Positions 34,082-60,289 of a stretch of DNA of 64,000 nt are shown one piece after another. The notes under the pieces were generated by a model. It was given only the letters and a program-made list of their open reading frames with translations. It ran no database searches and was not told the origin of the DNA. Positions within the stretch are counted from its first letter, which is position 1, and each line of letters starts with the position of its first letter. The stretch is from Taudactylus pleione (Eukaryota; Chordata; Amphibia; Anura; Myobatrachidae). Made by a program: the position numbers and the translations under genes. The stretch spans positions 4,097,001 to 4,161,000 of the forward strand of contig JAUIMM010000566.1 of the NCBI GenBank assembly GCA_031769625.1. Direction: 5' to 3'.

Positions 34082-34189
34082 CTCTATTTAATTACTTAGA
34101 AGTCACCCCCACTTGATTCCATTTGTTCTTAGAAATGATTTCACTTTTATTTCCACCCTTGGACAACATAATCTATTTAGAGACACTAT

Positions 34190-35050
34190 TGTTAGGAGTT
34201 GTCGCAGCGGCTCACAGGTCCAGCGGGTCCCGGTCATTGCTAAGCGACTGGGACACCACGCCATGCCAGCAGCAACGGCCGATGGTCTGGGCAGTTAATA
34301 GGCAACCGGGACTCTCTGAGGCCACACTGCCTGTTGATCCTGGTTGGTACTATAGCTGTAATGCTTTCTTTGTACCTGCAGCTACTCAGCTGCAGTGTTA
34401 CTAATTGCAAAGGACCTGTCTCAGTGTGTGCAACAACTCAGCTGCAGTTTAATTAATTGGAAGGAGCCCATCTCTTTATGTGCAGCTACTCAGCTGCAGT
34501 GTAGCTTGGCTTCCTGAATAATTGATGCATTGCCGCTCATAGCATCTGTCCTGCCAAAAGTCACTTGCGCTGCTGCAGTATTCTAGTAGATTCCTGCTTG
34601 TAGGAATCTCTGCCTGCACTGTCTTTGCCAGTCCTGCATCTGCTTGGTTATCTACCTTTTTCTGGACCTGGATTCTCTTCTGCTCCCATCTCAGCCCATT
34701 CCTTGTGCTGCATAGTTCCACATTGACTCTTTATACCTGAGTTAAGTCCTGGCGGCATCGTAGTACTGGGTGAACATACTTCACCGGGAAAGGCAGCTGT
34801 TAAGTCGTGTGGCGATCTAGGCATGCATAACAATTAACCCCCACCGCCATGTCAATCTCTGGCAGTGGTTCTGTCCCGGGGGACCAACCGTCACTGGATT
34901 GCAGCCATGTACCATGAAACCAATACTGGAGAGTGTAACTTCTGCTCAGTATGTATTCCGTAACTGAGGCTTCAGATTGGAAGAGATTTGCAGCCAATCC
35001 ATTCAGGAACCACACTTACTGTTTCTCCATACAGCTGCTTAGTCTACCGG
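34190..35050 (+). repeat. Possible LTR fragment
   Basis: Begins near TGTTAGGAGTTGTCGCAGCG and carries a short tandem of CAGCTACTCAGCTGCAGTGT at 34379-34502 (three copies of about 60-65 bp). It ends around AACAATTAACCCCCACC. The composition resembles a frog LTR, but I find no matching second copy, no target duplication and no gag/pol frame, so the assignment is weak. Confidence 0.25.
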
Positions 35051-35172
35051 TGATGACAGCTCTTTTATCTAATGACTGTGTCAGTGCTGCCAGATTTGCA
35101 CCTGCATTCACAAAATAGTGTGGTCCAGGAGATAGAGAGGGAGATACATCCTTTCAACACATCAGTTTAGTT

Positions 35173-35375
35173 CATAGGTTCTCAAACTCAGTCCTCAGGA
35201 CCCCACACAGTACATGTTTTCCAGGTCTCTTCACAGGATCAAAAGTGAAATAATTATAACCACTTGTGGATCTCTTAAAATGTGTCAGTAAGTAATGAGT
35301 ACACCTGTGCACCTGCTGGGTGGCCTGGAAATGTGAACTGTGTGGGGTCCTGAGGACCGAGTTTGAGAACCACTG
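35173..35375. mobile_element. hAT-like MITE, perfect GTTTAGTT duplication
   Basis: Starts CATAGGTTCTCAAACTCAG and ends GAGTTTGAGAACCACTG. GTTTAGTT on both sides (35165-35172, 35376-35383). Same family as 33893-34081. Confidence 0.85.
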
Positions 35376-35383
35376 GTTTAGTT

Positions 35384-36281
35384 TGTTCAAGAAAATTGCA
35401 ATGTCTGAACAATATTATGAAACTAAAAGGCGTATTCAAAAAGTTGGCTGGTGGGGACCCTGGGTATAGCACGTACAAGGGCTACATTGTGGAGAAGAAT
35501 AAACATACTACTTTATCATACTTGTGCACCAGTATTCCAAATGGCCAATGAGGTCAATTAAAATGTGTCATAAAAAGTCATACTTCATGCATTCATAGAC
35601 ATGCACCCATTGCTCGGCAGTTTCCAATATGCAAAATACAACTTATGTAGACTGCTACAAACAATGCAAATGACTAACAATGTAATAAAATATATATTGC
35701 CAAATAACTAAAAGTGATCATGTATTTTTCATGCTGACAGATATATATGCCTTAATACCCCCTTTCTCACTCACAGCAGAGGTAGTTATTTATGATTGCG
35801 TATTTTTATTTTTGTAATCTGTTTTATTGTTTTCAATAAACAGGAGTATAAACAAGCATCTGACAATACCGAGTCTATTTTCCATTTACAGTAATGAACA
35901 TATTAAATGAGTATAAGTCAGATATAGATACAATATATATTGGTATGAATGATACTAATAAATCAGGAAAATAATAGTAAGGGGAGTTAGACAAAAAGGA
36001 TTACACGTGAGGTAGAGAGGGGGGATTTTTGAAGTATCTCAAGATAACAAAATCTAATGAGAGCTTATAGGATTGACTTTGTACATTTTTATTTACTACT
36101 ATTACGCAGTATGCAGCGCTGTACAGAGAACATTTAACCATTTATCAGATCCTGCTGCTCTGCAGCTTACAGTCCGTGGCCTTTCTAGCATAGGGCGAAA
36201 TGCCCTATTGCCATATGACCTGTGACAACTGATCAGTTTGCAAACGAATATTCCCACAGTGAAGTGATAAATTAACTCTTA
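35384..36281. other. Intergenic, AT-rich
   Basis: No gene. Near 36075-36175 a short piece (GTATGCAGCGCTGTACAGAG and CAGCTTACAGTC) matches the tail of the interspersed repeat noted at 17800-18115. Confidence 0.3.
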
Positions 36282-36617
36282 GGGCGGTATTCAATTGTTT
36301 TCGCGGCCCGCATCTCCCGTCTAAAGTGACTGGAGTTTGCGGGCCGCTATGCAATTGTTCCAGATTTTCGTGCTGATCGCGCCCAAAGTGGTCGGGTTTA
36401 GCCGCGTAAAGCAGCTAAACCCGACCAAAGTGCTGGGCGCGATTGCGAAAAGTGATGTTTGGGCGCCTAAACATGTCACTTTTCGCACATTTCAGCTCTC
36501 ACCCCCCTGGGGCTGCGAGCTGAAATGTAGCGCTGTCAGCTGATCGTGCCCGACAGGAGCAAGAATTGAATAGCTCCGTCGGGCTCGATGGGGGCAGGAA
36601 TCAATTGAATTCCGCCC
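36282..36617. mobile_element. Harbinger-type element with serial hairpins, TTA duplication
   Basis: Ends GGGCGGTATTCAATTG and CAATTGAATTCCGCCC are inverted repeats, with TTA on both sides (36279-36281, 36618-36620). The interior is a chain of hairpins: GCGGCCCGC / GCGGGCCGC; GTCGGGTTTAGC / GCTAAACCCGAC, enclosed by ATCGCGCCCA / TGGGCGCGAT; AAAGTGATGTTTGGGCG / CGCCTAAACATGTCACTTT; CATTTCAGCTC / GAGCTGAAATG; GCCCGAC / GTCGGGC. Different termini but the same architecture as 3534-4491. Confidence 0.8.
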
Positions 36618-36639
36618 TTAACATTATTATGCATTATAT

Positions 36640-37348
36640 ATATCAGTAGCGCAGGCTATATTATGTATTATATATATCAGCAGCACAGACATTATTATAT
36701 ATTATATATATCAGCAGCACAGACATTATTATGTATTATATATATATCAGTAGTGCAGACTATATTATGTATTATACATATCAGCAGCACAGACATTATT
36801 ATATATTATATATATCAGCGGCACAGACATTATTATGTATTATATATATATCAGTAGTGCAGACATTATTATGTATTATATATATCAGCGGCACAGACAT
36901 TATTATATATTATATATATCAGCGGCACAGACATTATTATGTATTATATATATATCAGTAGTGCAGACATTATTATGTATTATATATATCAGCGGCACAG
37001 ACATTATTATATATTATATATATCAGCAGCACAGACATTATTATGTATTATATATATCAGCAGCACAGACATTATGTATTATATATATCAGCAGCACAGA
37101 CATTATTATGTATTATATATATATCAGTAGTGCAGACATTATTATGTATTATATATATCAGCGGCACAGACATTATTATATATTATATATATCAGCAGCA
37201 CAGACATTATTATGTATTATATATATCAGCAGCACAGACATTATGTATTATATATATCAGCAGCACAGACATTATTATGTATTATATATATATCAGTAGT
37301 GCAGACTATATTATGTATTATACATATCAGCAGCACAGACATTATATA
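36640..37348. repeat. 34-bp satellite array, left block
   Basis: About 20 units of CAGCAGCACAGACATTATTATGTATTATATATAT, with common variants CAGCGGCACAGAC and CAGTAGTGCAGAC. The latter comes with an extra TA, so units run 34-36 bp. Longer blocks repeat (for example 36735-36838 and 36839-36942), showing higher-order amplification. Frames through it (many YIYQ/HRHYY peptides) are artefacts. Confidence 0.95.
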
Positions 37349-38370
37349 CAGTGGCGGGCTGGGCCGGGGGGCAGGGTGCCATGTGCCCCCCGGGCAGCAG
37401 CGTCATGCGGGTCGCGGGCAGTCTGTGTCACTGTGACACAGACTGCACCGCGTGTGCAGCGCTGACCGGACGGCACAAACACACAGCCGCGGGAGCTTTA
37501 ACAGCTGATGAGAGTCTGACAGACTCTCATCGGCTGCTGCTCCCACTGCCAGAGACGGACATCTTATGGCTCCCGCAGTGGGTAATGGGAGTGACGCATT
37601 ACTACCATGACGTGTCACTCCCATAATGCAAAGCGGCGGACGGAGGAGCTGATCTCGGCGGCGGGACCAGGAGCAGGAGCGGGTGTCAGGTAAGTGTTTT
37701 TTTTTTTAATATTATGTGTGTCTACTGCGGGGGGTCTGGCACTATAAGGAGGAAACCACTACTGGGGGCACTACAAAGGGGGGGGACTACTACTGGGGGC
37801 GCTACAAGGGGGGGCTACTACTACTGGGGGCACTACAAGGGGGGGGACTACTACTACTGGGGGCACTACAAGGGGGGGGACTACTACTACTGGGGGCACT
37901 CCAAGGGGGGGGACTACTACTAGGGGCACTACAAGGGGACTACTACTAGGGGCATTGCATAGGGGGGAGGGGACTACTACTATGGGCACTACATAGGGGG
38001 GAGGGGACTACCACTGGGGGCACTGCATCGAGGGACTACTGCTGGGGGCTCTATATAAAGGGCAATAGTGGGGGTACTGCATAGGGAGAAGACTACAACT
38101 GGGGCCACTATTTAAGCGGCACTGCATAAGGGTTACCATTACTGGGGGCACTATATAAGGGGCTTACTACTGGGGGCACAAGGGGCACTGCGTAGGGGTG
38201 ATCACTACTGGGGGCACTACTCGAGGCCTGCATAAGGGTGTCCTCTCCTGAAGGGGGGGGGGCGCCGTAGCATGCACGTTCTTTCGGGCACCCTGGCTAC
38301 ACGCTACTCCTCTGCCAGGGCCGCCTGCATGCATTTGCCCCCCAGGCTAAAAGTTGCAAGCCAGCCCCTG
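37349..38370. mobile_element. hAT-like element inserted in the satellite
   Basis: Starts CAGTGGCGGGCTGGGCC and ends TTGCAAGCCAGCCCCTG, imperfect inverted repeats. Flanks ATTATATA (37341-37348) and ATTATAAA (38371-38378) agree at 7 of 8. Inside: a hairpin GAGAGTCTGACAGACTCTC (37510-37528), GC-rich sequence and a G-rich minisatellite at 37735-38235. The satellite resumes directly after the element. Confidence 0.8.
37735..38235. repeat. G-rich minisatellite inside the hAT element
   Basis: Roughly 15 degenerate units of 25-32 bp of the form GGGGGCACTACAAGGGGGGG plus ACTACTACT. Unit length and G-run length vary. Confidence 0.9.
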
Positions 38371-38545
38371 ATTATAAATTATATATATCAGCACAGACAT
38401 TATTATGTATTATATATATCAGCAGCACAGACATTATTATGTATTATATATATCAGCAGCACAGACATTATTATGTATTATACATATCAGCAGCACAGAC
38501 ATTATTATGTATTATATATATCAGCAGCACAGACATTATGCAATA
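38371..38545. repeat. 34-bp satellite array, right block
   Basis: Five further units of the 36640 satellite, ending about 100 bp before the proposed erlin2 promoter. Confidence 0.9.
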
Positions 38546-38639
38546 TTACTTGCGAGTCGATAGTCACAGCAATCACTTACCATTCAAAATGCAGCCGCAG
38601 CCTGGGGCCTCGCCTGCTGGTGGCTGGAAGTAACTACAG

Positions 38640-38802
38640 TCAGTCTCCAGTCAAGGGCGGGCCCATAACAAAGATGGCCGCCGCCTCAGCGATGCGCACG
38701 TTGGTGACGTCCCTAGCGAGCGACACCAGGAAGTAGCTGGGACTGGGAGCAGGTGGAACGGTAGGAACGAGAGGAGCCGGAAGATTAGGAGGGATCAGAC
38801 AG
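38640..38802 (+). promoter_or_regulatory. Candidate erlin2 promoter and 5' untranslated exon
   Basis: The only CpG-rich, non-repeat stretch shortly upstream of the first coding exon. It carries GGGCGGG (Sp1-like, 38655-38661), AAGATGGCCGCC (YY1-like, 38671), TGACGT (CREB/ATF half-site, 38705-38710) and CCGGAAG (ETS core, 38777-38783), with no TATA box. That is the usual set for a broadly expressed vertebrate gene. CAG|GTCAGC at 38800-38805 is a possible splice donor for a non-coding first exon, since the coding exon has only 10 nt of exon before its ATG. Transcription start and donor are inferred. Confidence 0.5.
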
Positions 38803-39149
38803 GTCAGCAGGCTTCGTTGGGAGCCGGGGAAGTTATTGCCTGGCTGGGGTAACTCTGTATAGGGGGGTGGTATCTGTTACCCTGGGAATGTGTGTGTTCC
38901 CCTGGCATTGTCTTTGTGTGTTGTAGCATATGGGGGTGATATAATGTGTGGGCTTATGGGCGAGACTGGATAATGTAAGTGTTATGTGTCAGTGAGCAGG
39001 AAGATTAAAGTCGCACATTCTGCATTTTACGTCTATAATCTTCCTGATCTCTACTCCTGACCCCCACCCGGCTTCCCGCATCTGTGACTGTATAACAGCT
39101 GGTACACCCCCTCCCCCATAACTCTGTTTCTGAGCTGCCCCTTCACCCC

Positions 39150-39390
39150 CTGTACTACTCATCCCTGCGCTGAACTGCCGGTTACCCAACCCACCCTCAG
39201 ACTACTGCACCGGCCGTGCTTAACTCAGCTGTCCCTGTTACCCCCCCAGACCACCCTCTCCCTCAGTGCTGAACTGCCCCTGTCACCCTTAGGCCTCTCT
39301 TCCCCAGTGCTGAACTGCCCTTGTTATCCCCAGACCACTGCACCCCCAGTGCTGTACTGTCCCTGTCACTTTCAGACCCCCACCCCCCAT
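39150..39390. repeat. Minisatellite CAGTGCTGAACTGCCCCTGTCACC, block 1
   Basis: About six degenerate 34- to 45-bp units with CAGTGCTGAACTGCCC followed by TGTCACCCTCAGACCAC. A second block is at 41263-41350. Confidence 0.8.
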
Positions 39391-39506
39391 GGTGACTTTG
39401 AACCGGAACATAATAACACTTGCTGTTTGAAGTGTACAAAAATAAAAGGTTAAACATTCGCAAGAATGTATCATTAAACTGGAGTAGGCAACATTGTATA
39501 GTTTTT

Positions 39507-39769
39507 GCATACACACGGTCAGATTTTTCCTTCAGATCTGAACGATAACGATTTAAAAATTGTTCAGTCTTTCATATCTGAAGGAAAATCTGACATATCT
39601 GACATGCCTGAACCATGCACGTTCCGTTTGTCAGATAACAATATCTGACATCTGATGTGTTTGTAGTAAGACTTGGACGATTCCATTCATTTTAATGCAG
39701 TCAAAAATCATTCAAATCATTCAAAACTTTGGTCAAATCGTCATCTGACAAATCTGACCATGTGTATGC
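39507..39769. mobile_element. MITE A (GCATACACACGGTCAGATTT ends)
   Basis: Left GCATACACACGGTCAGATTT pairs with right AAATCTGACCATGTGTATGC. The interior is made of ATCTGA-containing inverted motifs (CCTTCAGATCTGAACGAT and TATCTGAAGGAAAATCTGAC). Confidence 0.7.
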
Positions 39770-39770
39770 T

Positions 39771-40097
39771 AAGGTGCATACACACACAACGATTTAGTTA
39801 ATGAACGATTTTAGTAAACGATTTTCTCCCTTGAAAAAATTAACAAAAACCGTTTACTAAAGTTGTTCATTTAAAATGTAATTAACGATTTTTTAGAACT
39901 ACAAACGATTTTTGCATATTCCCTTACTGCAAATCGTTGAGTTGACAAGTCTGACTAAAGTCCAAACGTGAACGCGCATGAATGAAAATCGTTCATCGTT
40001 TGACTCAGAAAGTGAACGATTTTTACAAACGATTATTGTTAAATGATATCGTTTAATGATAATCGTTAAAAAAATCATTGTGTGTGTATGCACCTTT
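39771..40097. mobile_element. MITE B (AAGGTGCATACACAC ends)
   Basis: Left AAGGTGCATACACACACAACG and right TGTGTGTGTATGCACCTTT are inverted repeats; ACGATTTTAGTAAACGATTTT-type motifs fill the arms in both orientations. It begins where MITE A stops. A separate TA-rich foldback centre is at about 40025-40075. Confidence 0.7.
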
Positions 40098-40099
40098 AT

Positions 40100-40399
40100 T
40101 ATTAACATATGTTGTTTAACTGTACATTTTAACTTCCATCTACAAGTAAGTAGCAGTTGAATCCCAATTGAGCTAGCCCACAAATCATGGTTGTGCACAA
40201 AATATTTTTTGAGGTCTGCAAACTGCTCAAACTTCACTGCATTTTTAAACTTTACAAATCGTTTTAGAATGTCTATTCCTGAGGACAAGAACACCAAGCC
40301 AGTATCGGTGCAGTAGCGAGGGATGCGATTGCCGTTCAAGGAAACATTAATTGAGTAGTTCAGTGGAAAGCAAATAAGTTTATCCATGCAAGCTGTCAA
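40100..40399 (-). other. Unrecognised open frame
   Basis: The minus-strand frame whose ATG is at 40399 stays open down to 39899, but its last part reads through MITE B. The first 100 or so residues (40399-40100) have a balanced, protein-like composition with stretches such as GNRIPRYCTDTGLVFLSSG and FKNAVKFEQFADLKKYF. I do not recognise a family. It lies antisense in proposed erlin2 intron 1. It could be a fragment of a retroposed cDNA, an old transposase or chance. Confidence 0.2.
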
Positions 40400-40429
40400 A
40401 AACAGCTGATGCAGAATTTACAACATTAA

Positions 40430-40815
40430 GGGGCAGATTTATCAAACCTTGGAGAGAGATAGAAGTGGTGAGATATATAAGTACCAACCAATCAGCTCCT
40501 AATTGCCATTTTACAGGCTGTGTTTGAAAAAGGACAGGAGCTGATTGGTTGGCAGTGTTCATTCTAGCACCCTGCAACTGTCACAGCCCGTGCAGTTCCT
40601 CTTTCCTGCCTGGGGTGTTGCGCTCTGCTCTGGTGCTTCTAACACACTTTTTTTGTATGTATCTCAGCAGTTTGTTGCATCAGCTGAGTGTGCTAGAAGC
40701 ACCAAAATAGAGAGCGACACCCCAGGCAGGAAATAGCAACTGCACGGGTTGTGACAGTTGCAGGGTGTTAGAACACTAGGTTGGTACTTTCTACAAGCTT
40801 TGATAAATCTGCCCC
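40430..40815. mobile_element. Frog-type MITE (GGGGCAGATTTATCAAA), carrying a nested MITE
   Basis: Ends GGGGCAGATTTATCAAAC and TTTGATAAATCTGCCCC. Inner CCAACCAATCAGCTCCT pairs with AGGAGCTGATTGGTTGG, which would close a complete 150-bp MITE if the nested insertion at 40554-40777 were absent. Confidence 0.75.
40554..40777. mobile_element. Nested MITE (AGTGTTC ends)
   Basis: Nearly the whole 224 bp is an inverted repeat: AGTGTTCATTCTAGCACCC with GGGTGTTAGAACACT, CTGCAACTGTCACAGCCC with its complement, CTGCCTGGGGTGTTGCGCTCT with GAGCGACACCCCAGGCAG. The related start TAGTGTTCACTCTAGG occurs at 41479. Confidence 0.75.
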
Positions 40816-41262
40816 CATATGTCATGATTATCTCTGTACTATTGTGGAGATTTATCAAACATACAGCTGTTAGTTAGCATTTATGAAGTACATTCTATAA
40901 AATGATAGGTAGAAGCTGATTGGTTGCGATGGGCAACTTCATTTAGAAAGTCTGACATATTTTCCCCATAGTTGTTTGGATCACGCACCGACTGGCCTGA
41001 TCACACACAGCGTATGGGGCTTCTACAGTAGTTCAATGTAAGTACAGTACATGCAAGCTGACAGTGTTTGTCTGCCGGCTGAATACTTGCCCATACCCTA
41101 AAACTGGTCCTCAAACTCTGTCCTCAGGAGCAAAGGTGTAGTCATTACTCACTGACACATTTTAAGAGATCCACAGGTGGAGCTAATTATTTCTCTTGTG
41201 GTTCTGTGAGGAGATATTGAAAACATGCACTGCTTGGGGTCCTGAGGACCCTGTTACCACAG

Positions 41263-41350
41263 ACCAGTCCCTACTCAGTGCTGTACTGCCCCTGTCACCT
41301 TCAGACCACCCTCCCCCCAGTGCTGATCTGCCCCTGTCACCCTCAGACCA
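41263..41350. repeat. Minisatellite CAGTGCTGAACTGCCCCTGTCACC, block 2
   Basis: Two to three units matching block 1 at 39150-39390, directly following a truncated hAT end. Confidence 0.75.
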
Positions 41351-42285
41351 CTCATAATTCCTTTTGTGGCTGTACATTTGCAGACAACCAATGATGGTTG
41401 AACAGATCTCATGACAGCATGAGCTTTCAGAATCCATTTATACATGCCCTCCCTAGAACATATCCAGAACATGCGTGTAGTGTTCACTCTAGGTCCGGCG
41501 CCGGACCTAGAGAAAGGGCACTCTGGCGCGTGCACACACAGGAAAAGGGGATGTGTCTTTAAGACGCAACCCTTCTTCATCACTCTTGGGGGCGTGCCCG
41601 GCACTTAGTCATGCCAGGCTGCCCCCAAGCGCTCATGTCTCTGTGAATTGATGCCAGGCGCATGCGCCCGGCATCCATTCACCGGCGGTAATCGCTATAT
41701 CGCAATTTTCCCAACCCGCGGGACACCCGTAGGTTATTTTAGCAGGTTGCCACTGCGTGTTTACCCATCATTTGGTACATTCTGTTTTAAACATCACAGC
41801 TATTCTTTTTCTCTTTTGAATTGCGCAATATATCTATCATTTGTAAAATGTGCACCTAGACTTTTGGATCCTGGAATGTCGCTGATTAACTTTTTTTTAT
41901 AGTTATCCAATTAAATGATCTTGCATTCCTGCCACTGTAGTTATTCCTGGCGACCTTTGACCTTCTGGCTAATGCATTACAAAGCATTGTTATGTATCTC
42001 CTATGGTATTTTCAGCATGGATTGAAATTCCTACATCGCATTCTACCAGGAGAAATGGGAATATATTCTCTAACAAATCCAGGTTTCGGTTCTGTGCAGT
42101 GGTTAATGCAGAAGTACAGTGGTGGGCGGCTGTCCAGTCTTTAGTCATCTTGTCACACTTGTGCATTACTGGCATGCTGCAAAAATACATTGTAAAATAT
42201 AGTATACAAGAAGAAGAGTCTTGCGCTGCATGCCACAACATACAGAGTAACACTGCATTTCATCGGTTGTGTGTCTGTTTCACAG

Positions 42286-59698
<17,413 letters not shown>

Positions 59699-59719
59699 GT
59701 AATGTCAGAAATTTCCCTG

Positions 59720-60285
59720 TCTGCACACTCTACTGTACATACTGTTTTATTTTACTGTCCCATATTATTCCTCTCTACGCACTATGGCTACTACCGGTGC
59801 TCTCTAAGCACTTTGTCTCCTGCCTGTTATATTATTCCTCTCTATGCACTATGTGTTTACTGCGTGTTACAATAATCCTTTCTACGCGCTATATCTACTG
59901 CCTGTTACATTACTCTCCCATCCTCTCTACGCCCTATATCTACTACCTGTTATAGTGTGTAGATAGGAATAATATAGGAGCGTAATATAACGAGCAGTAG
60001 ATATTGGGGCCTAGATAGGAATAATATAGGAGTGCACTATATCTACTGCCTATTCTAATACTCTCCCATATTATTCCTCTCTACGCACTATATCTACTGC
60101 CTGTTCTATTACTCTCCCATGTTATTCCTCTCTGCGCACTATATCTACTGCCTGTTATATTACGCTGCCATATTATTCCTCCATACACATTGTCTACTGC
60201 CTGTTATAGTGCATAGAGAGGAATAATATAGGAGCGTAATATATCTACTGCCTGTTATATTATTCCTCTGTACACACTATATTTT
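59720..60285. repeat. Minisatellite with inverted units, block 1
   Basis: Units of about 50-60 bp: ATATCTACTGCCTGTTATATTACTCTCCCATATTATTCCTCTCTACGCACT. Two stretches (59950-60030, 60205-60245) carry the unit in opposite orientation (GCATAGAGAGGAATAATATAGGAGCG). The array starts right after the exon ending at 59698. Confidence 0.85.
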
Positions 60286-60289
60286 ATTT

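Larger units (their letters stand above)
38803..42285 (+). other. erlin2 intron 1 (proposed)
   Basis: Holds two blocks of one minisatellite (39150-39390, 41263-41350), two adjoining MITEs, a nested MITE pair, a partial hAT copy (41108-41250, CCTCAAACTCTGTCCTCAGG ... GGGGTCCTGAGGACCC) and a perfect 22-bp palindrome centred at 41499/41500. The 5' boundary depends on the proposed donor at 38803. Confidence 0.45.

Noticed and set aside
36663..37465. Several overlapping frames of YIYQ/HRHYY repeats
   Set aside because: Translations of the 34-bp satellite; unit variants shift frame, so frames restart repeatedly.
37714..37989. Gly/Tyr- and Val/Pro-rich frames on both strands
   Set aside because: Translations of the G-rich minisatellite inside the hAT element.
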